Part shown: piece after piece, positions 1 through 6,022 of the stretch
Position numbering within the stretch: position 1 is the stretch's first letter
How the letters are laid out: every line of letters starts with the position of its first letter
Source: an uncultured Oscillospiraceae bacterium
GTDB taxonomy: Bacteria; Bacillota; Clostridia; Oscillospirales; Oscillospiraceae
Length of the DNA: 16,302 nt
Assembly: GCA_934597345.1 (NCBI GenBank)
Contig: CAKTRJ010000043.1
Span: 1 to 16,302, forward strand
Direction: 5' to 3'
Notes under the pieces: model-generated
What the model saw: the letters and a program-made list of their open reading frames with translations, nothing else
Database searches by the model: none
Told to the model about the DNA's origin: nothing
Position numbers and translations under genes: made by a program

Positions 1-215
1 TCGAAGATGCGGCGGCGCAGCTGGGGTACGGCGTTGGCGGCCCGGGTCACCGCATAGAGAAAGCTGAGGAAGAAGGGGCGCTGTCCCCTGTGGGCCATAA
101 AGTCCGTAATGTCGATCTCCGCCGTGACCCCGGTAAAGGGAAAGTCCATCTGCCGGAAATAGGCAAACTGCTCGCACCGGGGATCGGACGCCATGTCGAT
201 GATGTGATAGCTCAT
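1..215 (-). CDS. CatA-like O-acetyltransferase (chloramphenicol acetyltransferase family), 5' part only
   Basis: The gene runs off the left edge, so only about 71 N-terminal residues are visible. The start at 215 follows a good AGGAGGTGAG site. The protein opens MSYHIIDMASDPRCEQFAYF, followed by VTAEIDITDF, a PFFLSFLYAVTRAANA stretch and PQLRRRI. This is the N-terminal pattern of the trimeric type A chloramphenicol acetyltransferase fold: an EHF-like segment, a V-x-x-DIT strand, then a helix ending in N-A-x-P-x-x-R-x-R. The catalytic HHxxxDG motif would lie outside the window and cannot be checked. Family members use acetyl-CoA to acetylate a hydroxyl group; many clostridial homologues are not proven resistance enzymes. 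The gene sits downstream of a T-box leader, which would be unusual for an antibiotic resistance gene and hints at an amino-acid-linked role. Confidence 0.72.
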   Translation of the reverse strand, partial: MSYHIIDMASDPRCEQFAYFRQMDFPFTGVTAEIDITDFMAHRGQRPFFLSFLYAVTRAANAVPQLRRRIF

Positions 216-258
216 CTCTCACCTCCTGAAAACTTAGATGGCCGTATGGCAGATTTCC

Positions 259-354
259 TGTCATTCCGAGCCAGCGACCGATGTCGCTGGCGTGGGAATC
301 CGCATTTTCGGGAATAGATTGCCGCACCAGTCTGCGGACTGGTTCGCAATGACA
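259..354. repeat. Palindromic intergenic repeat (REP/MITE-like double hairpin)
   Basis: The ends are near-perfect inverted repeats: TGTCATTCCGAGCCAG at 259-274 against the complement of CTGGTTCGCAATGACA at 339-354 (14 of 16 match). Each half also folds on its own: GCCAGCGAC (270-278) pairs with GTCGCTGGC (283-291) around a CGAT loop, and ACCAGTC (326-332) pairs with GACTGGT (337-343) around TGCG, extended by ATTGC/GCAAT. It encodes nothing. I see no clear target-site duplication. It lies between the T-box terminator and the CatA-like gene, so it is transcribed as part of that 5' UTR. This layout is typical of non-autonomous dispersed repeats in gut Firmicutes; copy number cannot be judged from one window. 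Confidence 0.75.
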
Positions 355-355
355 G

Positions 356-393
356 AAAAACAAAAACGCCCCGCCCCACATAGGGGCGAAGCG
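356..393 (-). terminator. T-box regulated intrinsic terminator
   Basis: On the minus strand CGCTTCGCCCC pairs with GGGGCGGGGCG (11 pairs including two G-U) around a TATGT loop, followed by TTTTTGTTTTT. Its 5' arm lies just after the T-box sequence, as expected for a terminator that competes with the antiterminator. Confidence 0.88.
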
Positions 394-591
394 ACGCTTC
401 ACGGTACCACCCTAATTTGACGGCCATGCCGTCATCTCAGTCGTCCGGTAACGGGGACGGAACGTGCGGCTCATCACCGCAGGCTCGGAAGTGGCTGTCC
501 TGCCTGCCGTTCCCGAAGGGCTTGCACCTGACCCCTTCTCGCTCTGGGCGGCTGCGGCGGACTCGTTTCCTCATAGCCGTATCACAATGTT
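356..591 (-). promoter_or_regulatory. T-box riboswitch leader
   Basis: The minus strand carries the conserved T-box core AGGGTGGTACCGTG (complement of 400-413), immediately followed by the intrinsic terminator. Upstream is a Stem I. Its base pairs CGGCU (589-585) with AGCCG, next to GA-rich internal loop sequence. Then CCGCAG pairs with CTGCGG, and a distal arm GAAGGG...CCCTTC carries the GGTGCAAG motif. The 3' side reads GGACAGCCACTTCCGAG, the usual place of the specifier. Aligning so that the codon is followed by a purine gives GCC (Ala); a shift of one base would give AGC (Ser), so the amino acid is only tentative. Uncharged tRNA binding would favour read-through into the CatA-like gene, 140 nt further on. 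T-boxes normally control aminoacyl-tRNA synthetase, amino acid biosynthesis or transport genes. Confidence 0.88.
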
Positions 592-597
592 GCCCTT

Positions 598-625
598 ATT
601 TTACCACATCTTTCGTCGTTGTCAA
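598..625 (-). promoter_or_regulatory. Sigma-A promoter of the T-box leader
   Basis: On the minus strand, a perfect -35 TTGACA (620-625) and -10 TAAAAT (598-603) are separated by 16 bp. Transcription would start near 591, at the base of the T-box Stem I. An imperfect 16-nt direct repeat (TTTCGTCGTT core, plus-strand 611-626 and 643-658) overlaps the -35 and lies upstream of it, a possible regulator site. Confidence 0.75.
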
Positions 626-659
626 CGGTATTTTTTGCGTTTTTTCGTCGTTTTCACCA

Positions 660-687
660 TTGCCCATAGGGGAAAGTATGTTATACT
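660..687 (+). promoter_or_regulatory. Probable promoter of the DUF1275 gene
   Basis: TTGCCC (660-665) and TATACT (682-687) are separated by 16 bp, about 30 nt before the start codon. It is divergent from the T-box promoter. Confidence 0.55.
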
Positions 688-717
688 GGTGTGTAGCTTT
701 GCGTGGGAGGAAACTTT

Positions 718-1398
718 ATGCCTCTTTATAAACGGAAAAATATCGACTGGTACCGCCATCTGGCCTTTGCCTGTGTGGGCGGTTTCTTTGGGGCCTACGC
801 CATTATGTGCCGTGGCGGTGTTATGGGCAGCGCCCAGACCATGAACCTGCTGGAGCTGGTGATCGACGCCCTGTATGGCCGTGGCTTCAACGTATTGGAG
901 CACTTCGGGGCCTTTGCGGTGTATGTGGTGGGCACCATGCTGACGGTGCTGCTGCCCTTCAAATGGGGCGTGAACATGCGGCGGCTGTCGCCCGTCATCA
1001 CGGCGGCCGCGGCGGTGGGGGAGTGCTTCATCCCGGCGGAGACGGAGGTGGTGCTGGCGCTGTATCCCATCTTCTTCGCCATGAGCGTCCAGTGGAGCAG
1101 TTTCCGGGGCGCGCGGAATTTTTACAGCTCCACCATTTTCTCCACCAACAACACCAAGCAGGCGTCGCTGGCGCTGGCGGAATACATGTGTACGAAGAAT
1201 AAGGATCAGCTGCTGCGGATGGGCTTCTTCCTGTCTACGCTGCTGTGTTTCCATATCGGTGCAGCCATCGGCGTGGGGGCGGCTCACTTCTGGAGCGTCC
1301 GGGGCGCCCTGTGGTCGCTGCCGCTGTTGATCTGGGCCTTCGTGCTGGTGACGCAGGAGGAGAAGGCTGAGGCTATTCAGGCCATCAAGACGGAATAA
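718..1398 (+). CDS. YoaK/DUF1275 family integral membrane protein
   Basis: 226 residues, the usual size for DUF1275. The start at 718 is chosen because GGGAGG at about 705-710 is correctly spaced; an in-frame GTG at 703 overlaps that site and is unlikely. The N-terminus (LAFACVGGFFGAYAIMCRGGVMGSAQTMNLLELV) matches the family opening, in which a first membrane helix leads into a glycine-rich segment and a T/Q-rich turn. About six hydrophobic segments follow, with the family pattern PAETEVVLALYPIFFAMSVQWSSF in the middle and a charged loop before the last two helices. Function is not established for the family; it is a small membrane protein, possibly a transporter or sensor. The M18 aminopeptidase gene follows 30 nt later with no terminator, so the two are probably co-transcribed. 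Confidence 0.82.
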   Translation: MPLYKRKNIDWYRHLAFACVGGFFGAYAIMCRGGVMGSAQTMNLLELVIDALYGRGFNVLEHFGAFAVYVVGTMLTVLLPFKWGVNMRRLSPVITAAAAVGECFIPAETEVVLALYPIFFAMSVQWSSFRGARNFYSSTIFSTNNTKQASLALAEYMCTKNKDQLLRMGFFLSTLLCFHIGAAIGVGAAHFWSVRGALWSLPLLIWAFVLVTQEEKAEAIQAIKTE

Positions 1399-1428
1399 GG
1401 CTACATTATATAAGGGGAGGATATCACC

Positions 1429-2694
1429 ATGAATCAGGCGCTGTTTTCCTATATTGCCGCCAGCCCCACGGCCTTTCAGGCGGTGGTCCACACGGCGAAG
1501 CTGCTGGAGATGGAGGGCTATCGCCCTCTGCGGGAGACGGAGGAGTGGATGCTGGAGCCCGGCGGACGGTACTATGTGACGCGCAACGGCTCGTCGCTGA
1601 TCGCCTTCCGGCTGCCCAAGGGACGGCCCGGCGGCTTTATGATGACCGCCGCTCATAGCGACAGCCCAACCTTCAAGATCAAGGAGAATGCGGAGTTGGC
1701 AGGGGAGACAGACACCCGTCTCAGCGTGGAGGGCTACGGCGGCATGCTGTGCGCCAGTTGGATGGATCGGCCCCTCAGCATCGCGGGCCGCGCCATGGTG
1801 CGGACGGAGCAGGGCATCGCCATGCGTCTGGTGGATCTGAAGGACATCGCGGCGGTGATCCCTAACGTGGCCATCCACATGAACCGGGAGGCCAACAGCG
1901 GCCTGAAGTACAACGTTGCCGTGGATATGCAGCCGCTATACGGCGAGAAGGGCGGCTTCCGCGGCCGTGTGGCCAAAGCCGCCGGTGCGGCGGAGGAGGA
2001 TCTGCTGACATACGATCTGTTTCTCTATAACCCTCAGCCCGGCGTGGAATGGGGCGATTACATCTCCGCGCCCCGGCTGGACGATCTGCAATGTGCCTTT
2101 GCTGCCTTGCAGGGCTTCCTGACGGCGGAGGAGAGCCGGAACGCCTGCGTGTACTGCCTGTTCGACAACGAGGAGGTGGGCAGCGAGACAAAGCAGGGCG
2201 CGGCCTCTACCTTCCTTGCGGAGACGCTGGAGCGCATCTGCGACAGTCTGGGCCTGACGCTGCGCACCATGGCGGCGGGCAGCTTCCTGCTGTCCTGCGA
2301 CAATGCCCACGCGGTGCACCCCAATCATCCGGAGTACGCCGACAGGAACCACACGGTGCGGATGAACGGCGGCGTGGTGCTGAAGTACAACGCCAGCCAG
2401 AAATACACCACCGACGCGGTGTCGGCGGCGCTGTTCCAAACGGTGTGCGAAAAGGCGGAGGTGCCCTTCCAGCGATACGCCAACCGCCCGGACATGGCGG
2501 GCGGCTCCACCCTGGGCAGCATTGCCAACACCCAGGTGTCCCTGAATATGGCGGACATCGGCCTTGGTCAGCTGGCTATGCATTCCGCCTTCGAGACAGC
2601 GGGCGCACAGGATACGGCCTACATGGTGCGGGCGCTGCGGACGTTCTTCGGACTGAGCCTGCAAACGGACGGGGACGGAACGTACCGGCTGTGA
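1429..2694 (+). CDS. apeB: M18 family aminopeptidase (aspartyl aminopeptidase type)
   Basis: 421 residues, full length for bacterial M18 enzymes. A GGGGAGG site lies 8 nt before the start. The dinuclear zinc residues are all visible: His76 in AAHSDSP, Asp218 in APRLDDL, the Glu pair 248-249 in FDNEEVGS (catalytic base plus ligand), Asp291 in SCDNAHAVHPN and His385 in AMHSAFE. Enzymes of this family are cytoplasmic, form large dodecameric tetrahedral particles and remove N-terminal, often acidic, residues from peptides, so the likely role is peptide recycling. It is the second gene after the DUF1275 protein and is closed by a strong terminator. I cannot tell from sequence whether it prefers Asp/Glu or is broader. 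Confidence 0.95.
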   Translation: MNQALFSYIAASPTAFQAVVHTAKLLEMEGYRPLRETEEWMLEPGGRYYVTRNGSSLIAFRLPKGRPGGFMMTAAHSDSPTFKIKENAELAGETDTRLSVEGYGGMLCASWMDRPLSIAGRAMVRTEQGIAMRLVDLKDIAAVIPNVAIHMNREANSGLKYNVAVDMQPLYGEKGGFRGRVAKAAGAAEEDLLTYDLFLYNPQPGVEWGDYISAPRLDDLQCAFAALQGFLTAEESRNACVYCLFDNEEVGSETKQGAASTFLAETLERICDSLGLTLRTMAAGSFLLSCDNAHAVHPNHPEYADRNHTVRMNGGVVLKYNASQKYTTDAVSAALFQTVCEKAEVPFQRYANRPDMAGGSTLGSIANTQVSLNMADIGLGQLAMHSAFETAGAQDTAYMVRALRTFFGLSLQTDGDGTYRL

Positions 2695-2705
2695 ATTTAA
2701 ATAGG

Positions 2706-2735
2706 AAAAGAGACGGCGCACGCCGTCTCTTTTTT
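2706..2735 (+). terminator. Intrinsic terminator after the M18 gene
   Basis: GAGACGGC (2710-2717) pairs with GCCGTCTC (2722-2729), followed by six T and preceded by four A, so it could act on both strands. Confidence 0.88.
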
Positions 2736-2869
2736 CTATGCAAAAGCATAGAAAAATAAGAAATGTGCCATTTCCTCGCCCCTGCGGGGCAACCGGAAAT
2801 GATGCACAAAAACTTCATGCACTGGCATTTGCGCTTTTTCGTGGTGCAGCACGCATGCATGAAGTTTTT
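2731..2869. other. Run of three further hairpins between the M18 gene and the padR promoter
   Basis: Three inverted repeats follow the terminator almost without gaps. First, TTTTTCTATGC (2731-2741) with GCATAGAAAAA (2746-2756). Second, a compound stem at 2765-2807: GTGC, CATTTCC and GCCCC pair with GGGGC, GGAAATG and GCAC around a TGC loop. Third, AAAAACTTCATGCA (2808-2821) with TGCATGAAGTTTTT (2856-2869), 14 perfect pairs with a 34-nt loop. No coding frame is supported. It could be a dispersed palindromic element, a small structured RNA or stacked terminators. Confidence 0.6.
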
Positions 2870-2892
2870 TGCAAAATATTTTAAATACACTC

Positions 2893-2923
2893 TTGACACA
2901 CAATACTATGTGATATATAGTAT
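2893..2923 (+). promoter_or_regulatory. Promoter with overlapping dyad, probable PadR autoregulatory operator
   Basis: A perfect -35 TTGACA (2893-2898) and -10 TATAGT (2916-2921) are 17 bp apart. A perfect 7-bp dyad, ATACTAT (2903-2909) and ATAGTAT (2917-2923) with a 7-bp centre, fills the spacer and covers the -10. A dimeric winged-helix repressor bound there would block RNA polymerase. The first gene of the operon is a PadR regulator, and PadR proteins commonly repress their own operon, so autoregulation is inferred. Confidence 0.75.
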
Positions 2924-2944
2924 AACGCGAAAGGGGGCATGAAC

Positions 2945-3271
2945 ATGCTTGACCCACAGATGAAGCGGGGTTTGCTGGAGGCCTGTGTGCTGTCGGCGCT
3001 GGCCCGGGGCGATTCCTACGGCTATAAGATCGTGAAGGACCTGTCCGTGTGCGTGCAGGTGTCGGAATCCACGCTGTATCCCATCCTGCGGCGGCTGGAG
3101 AGCGGCGGTGCACTGACGGTGTACAGCGTGGAGCACAACAGCCGCTTGCGGAAGTTCTATCATTTGACGGAGCAGGGACAGCGGCAGCTGTCCGCCGCCG
3201 TGGAGGATTGGAAGGAATTGGAATCTATGTATGAATTTATCAGGGGAGGGCTGCGGAATGACCAAGGCTGA
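2945..3271 (+). CDS. PadR family transcriptional regulator
   Basis: About 108 residues, a small PadR protein of the type found before HAAS/DUF1700 genes. I prefer the ATG at 2945, because the GGGGG site at 2933-2937 would touch an ATG at 2939 but is 7 nt from 2945. The winged helix covers about residues 8-75: LLEACVLSALARGDSYGYKIV, then the recognition region VSESTLYPILRRLESGGAL and the wing (SVEHNSRLRKFYHLTEQGQRQL). A short C-terminal helix with the typical W-K-E-L dimerisation pattern follows. It probably represses its own operon through the dyad over the promoter. Its 3' end overlaps the next gene by 14 nt, which points to translational coupling. The signal it senses is unknown. Confidence 0.92.
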   Translation: MLDPQMKRGLLEACVLSALARGDSYGYKIVKDLSVCVQVSESTLYPILRRLESGGALTVYSVEHNSRLRKFYHLTEQGQRQLSAAVEDWKELESMYEFIRGGLRNDQG

Positions 3272-3857
3272 TTTTTTACGATTGCTGGAGCGGGCGCTGT
3301 CCCAGCTTTCTGAGGAGGAGCGCCAAAAGAATCTGGAGTATTACAGCGAGCTGCTGGACGATATGATGGAGGAGGGCATGACCGAGGCGGAGGCGACCGC
3401 CAAGCTGGGCAGCCCCAATCAGATCGCCCAGAGCATCCTGCAGGAGATGCCGCTGGGCAAGCTGGTCAGCACCCGCATGAAGCCCAGGAGCGGCTGGACG
3501 CCGCTGGCCATCGTGCTGGCGGTGGTGGGCAGCCCTGTGTGGGTGCCGCTGCTGCTGGCGGGCGTTGCCGTTGTGCTGGCGCTGTTTGTGTCCATCTGGG
3601 CGCTGGGCTTTGCGGCGGTGGCGGTCGTGATCGCTCTGGCGGTGGCCGTGGTGGCCGCGCCCATCATCGCCATCCGGGTCGCGGTGCTGACGCTGCCGGT
3701 GGGCCTTATGCTGCTGGGCGCGGGGCTGGTGCTGCTGGGCTTGTGCGTGCTGGGCGGACTGATGGCGGTAGAACTGTGCAAGCTGCTGTGGCAGCTGACG
3801 GTGTGGCTGGCCCATAAGATCAAGGGCCTGTTCATCCGGAAGGAGGAGAATGTATGA
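3258..3857 (+). CDS. HAAS-domain (DUF1700) integral membrane protein
   Basis: 199 residues. The ATG at 3258 is preceded by GGGGAGGG at 3243-3250; upstream in-frame starts would lie deeper inside padR. Residues 1-65 form the acidic helical HAAS/DUF1700 domain: MTKADFLRLLERALSQLS, an EYYSELLDDMMEEGMTEAEA segment, then LGSPNQIAQSIL. A long run of hydrophobic segments from about residue 80 to 185 (several membrane helices rich in Val, Ala and Leu) ends in a basic tail, KIKGLFIRKEE. The family is typically found between a PadR regulator and a DUF4097 protein, as here, and is thought to act in envelope signalling; the mechanism is not known. The stop overlaps the next start in an ATGA arrangement. 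Confidence 0.88.
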   Translation: MTKADFLRLLERALSQLSEEERQKNLEYYSELLDDMMEEGMTEAEATAKLGSPNQIAQSILQEMPLGKLVSTRMKPRSGWTPLAIVLAVVGSPVWVPLLLAGVAVVLALFVSIWALGFAAVAVVIALAVAVVAAPIIAIRVAVLTLPVGLMLLGAGLVLLGLCVLGGLMAVELCKLLWQLTVWLAHKIKGLFIRKEENV

Positions 3858-4747
3858 AGAAATCCGTAAAAATCACGCTGATCGTGGCGGCGGCGCTGGT
3901 GGGCCTGGGCCTGTGCCTGTCCGTGGTAGGCTTTGCCCTGGGTGGACGGTTTAGCAGTCTGACGAATATGCGCCTTGACCCCACCACAGGGAAATGGGAG
4001 CAGGTGGACAACGCGGGGACTGTGGTGAACGATTATGATGAGGGCAGCTATGAGCTGCCGGAGGGAATGGACATCGCGGCGCTGGATATCGACTGGATCT
4101 CCGGCGAGGTGGAGGTATTGGTGACCGATGCCAGTGCCGTTTCCGTGATGGAGCGGGTGGAGCGCGGCACCTCCGCGTCCTACGCCATGGCGGTGTCGGA
4201 GCAGGACGGTGTGCTGAAGGTGCGGTATACTGAAGAAGGCTTCCTGAGTCTGCCGAACCTGCCCAGCAAGAAGCTGGTGGTACATCTTCCCCGCGAGGTA
4301 GCGGAGAATCTGAAGGAGGTGCGGCTCTCCAGCGTGTCTGCTGACTTCGACGTGGAGGCGCTGACCTTTGACGATGATTTCCGGGATGAGGAGATCGCCT
4401 TCGTCAAGGCGGATACTGTGTCGGTGAGCACCGTGTCCGGCAAGGTCGAACTGGACGGAAGCTTCCGCAGGGTGACCGGCGAGAGCACCAGCGGTGAGAT
4501 CGACCTGACGCTGCGCAGCTGCCCCGAGAAGCTGGAGCTGACTACTGTCAGCGGTAATATAGAACTGGAGCTGCCGGAGGACGCGGGATTCGCGCTGGAC
4601 CACAGTACGGTGTCCGGCAGCCTGAGCAGCGAACTGCGGCTGAACTGGAAGTGGAATGACTTTTATACTTACGGCGACAGTGACAGCAGTGAGTTTACCG
4701 TCAGCACCACCAGCGGCGATCTGGACATCAAAAAGCTCGAAAAATGA
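3854..4747 (+). CDS. DUF4097 family beta-strand repeat surface protein
   Basis: 297 residues. It begins with a short basic stretch and a hydrophobic segment (about residues 6-29) that would anchor it in the membrane or act as a signal peptide. A low-complexity linker follows, then repeated short strands with the motif S-T-V-S-G-x-[IV]-x-[LV]: seen at WISGEVEVLV, SSVSADFDVEA, STVSGKVEL, STSGEIDLTL, TTVSGNIELEL, STVSGSLSSEL and STTSGDLDIKK. This is the regular beta-solenoid-like pattern of DUF4097. No catalytic motif is visible. It is the last gene of the PadR-HAAS-DUF4097 operon (ATGA overlap with the previous gene). It is probably exposed outside the membrane, with the HAAS protein as membrane partner; this is inferred from the repeated association, not from biochemistry. 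Confidence 0.88.
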   Translation: MKKSVKITLIVAAALVGLGLCLSVVGFALGGRFSSLTNMRLDPTTGKWEQVDNAGTVVNDYDEGSYELPEGMDIAALDIDWISGEVEVLVTDASAVSVMERVERGTSASYAMAVSEQDGVLKVRYTEEGFLSLPNLPSKKLVVHLPREVAENLKEVRLSSVSADFDVEALTFDDDFRDEEIAFVKADTVSVSTVSGKVELDGSFRRVTGESTSGEIDLTLRSCPEKLELTTVSGNIELELPEDAGFALDHSTVSGSLSSELRLNWKWNDFYTYGDSDSSEFTVSTTSGDLDIKKLEK

Positions 4748-4748
4748 T

Positions 4749-4786
4749 AAAAAAGATACCTGTGCATGCGCACAGGTATCTTTTTT
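4749..4786. terminator. Bidirectional terminator between convergent operons
   Basis: A perfect 17-bp stem, A6 then GATACCTGTGC (4749-4765), pairs with GCACAGGTATC then T6 (4770-4786) around ATGC. It has a T-tract on both strands and serves both the DUF4097 operon and the minus-strand U32 operon. Confidence 0.95.
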
Positions 4787-4795
4787 ATCTGTCGG

Positions 4796-6022
4796 TTAAT
4801 TTTTGGCGCTCAGCTCCACGGCGTGGCGCAGGAAGCTGAGGGGCGGCACCGGTCTGGGCAGCTGCATGGTGAACACCATCTGGGGCGTTTTCGGCTCCCG
4901 GAGGGGCAGACCGTCACAGTCGGTCATCACCGGGGCGATGATGGTGAAGGGACGGGTATCGGGGCCCACCACCTCCAGCTCATCACCGGCGGCGAACTTG
5001 TTCCGCAGGCTCAGCGTGGCAAGGCCGTTGGCGTCGCAGCCGGTCACCACGGCGCAGATCTGCCAGTCCCGTATGTACCGGGCATTGTCGTAATACTGTC
5101 CCGGCTGGCCGTAGAAAAAGCCGGTGGAGTAGTGCCGGTGGCTGACGTGCTCCACCTCGTCCCGCCAGACGGGGTCGATGGGACGGCCCGCCGCGATGTC
5201 GTCCAGCACATGGCGGTAGGCTCCGGTGACGATGGCGGCATAGTAGCCGGATTTGGCCCGGCCCTCGATCTTCAGGCAGTCCACACCCGCGTTCATCAGA
5301 TCGTCCAGATGGTCGATCATGCACATGTCGCGGCTGTTCATGATATAGGTGCCCTTCTCATCCTCGAACACGGGGAAGTACTCGCCGGGGCGCTTTTCCT
5401 CCATCAGGGCGTACTGATAGCGGCAGGGCTGGGCGCACTGACCCCGGTTGGCGTCACGGCCCGTCATATAGTTGCTGAGCAGGCACCGGCCGGAGTAGCT
5501 GACGCACATGGCCCCGTGGCAGAAGGTTTCGATCTCCAACTCCCTGGGGACCTTGGCCCGGATGGTACGGATCTCGTCAAGGCTCAGCTCCCGGGCCAGC
5601 ACCACGCGGGTGGCGCCCAGATCGTACCATGCGGCGGCGGAGGCGTAGTTGGCGATGGACTGCTGGGTGGAGATATGCCGCTGGCAGTGGGGGGCGTATT
5701 TGCTCGCCAGTGTGAACGCGCCCAGATCGGCCACGATCAGAGCGTCTACCCCGGCGGCGTCCAGCCGCTCCAGATGGGCGGGCAGCTGCTCCACCTCGCC
5801 GCTGCGGGGCATGGTGTTGACGGTGACGTGTACCTTCACGCCGTGGTCATGGGCGTATTTTACGGCGCGGGGCAGCTCCTCGTCGGTAAAGTTACCGGCG
5901 AAGGAGCGCATGCCGAAGGCGGTGCCCGCCAGGTACACCGCGTCGGCACCGTAGGCCACGGCCATCTGCAATTTTTCCCAGTCCCCTGCGGGGGACAGCA
6001 ATTCAGGCTTTTTTCGTTCCAT
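4796..6022 (-). CDS. trhP: U32 peptidase family protein, probable tRNA 5-hydroxyuridine synthase (TrhP-like)
   Basis: 408 residues. The N-terminal half is the U32 TIM-barrel type (KPELLSPAGDWEKLQMAVAY, GADAVYLAG, VHVTVNT). The family signature is intact at 165-183 (E-T-F-x-H-G-A-M-C-x(4)-G-x-C-x-x-S). Cysteines 173, 180, 196 and 200 (the last two in RGQCAQPC) are placed to bind a [4Fe-4S] cluster, and a C-terminal beta-domain follows. Although called collagenase-like peptidases, the characterised close relatives (E. coli TrhP/YegQ, B. subtilis YrrN/YrrO) hydroxylate U34 of tRNA using prephenate. The gene overlaps the end of mltG by 1 nt (TGATG), matching the B. subtilis yrrL-yrrM-yrrN-yrrO order, but the methyltransferase yrrM is absent here. 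The family assignment is certain; the TrhP role is inferred from length and context. Confidence 0.9.
   Translation of the reverse strand: MERKKPELLSPAGDWEKLQMAVAYGADAVYLAGTAFGMRSFAGNFTDEELPRAVKYAHDHGVKVHVTVNTMPRSGEVEQLPAHLERLDAAGVDALIVADLGAFTLASKYAPHCQRHISTQQSIANYASAAAWYDLGATRVVLARELSLDEIRTIRAKVPRELEIETFCHGAMCVSYSGRCLLSNYMTGRDANRGQCAQPCRYQYALMEEKRPGEYFPVFEDEKGTYIMNSRDMCMIDHLDDLMNAGVDCLKIEGRAKSGYYAAIVTGAYRHVLDDIAAGRPIDPVWRDEVEHVSHRHYSTGFFYGQPGQYYDNARYIRDWQICAVVTGCDANGLATLSLRNKFAAGDELEVVGPDTRPFTIIAPVMTDCDGLPLREPKTPQMVFTMQLPRPVPPLSFLRHAVELSAKN

Noticed and set aside
417..844. Short plus-strand open frames over the T-box leader
   Set aside because: The region is explained by the minus-strand T-box, and the frames have no ribosome binding site or homology.
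622..1878. Long minus-strand open frame opposite the DUF1275 and M18 genes
   Set aside because: Low-complexity His/Gln/Arg-rich translation, typical of antisense frames in GC-rich DNA; both sense genes have clear families and start sites.
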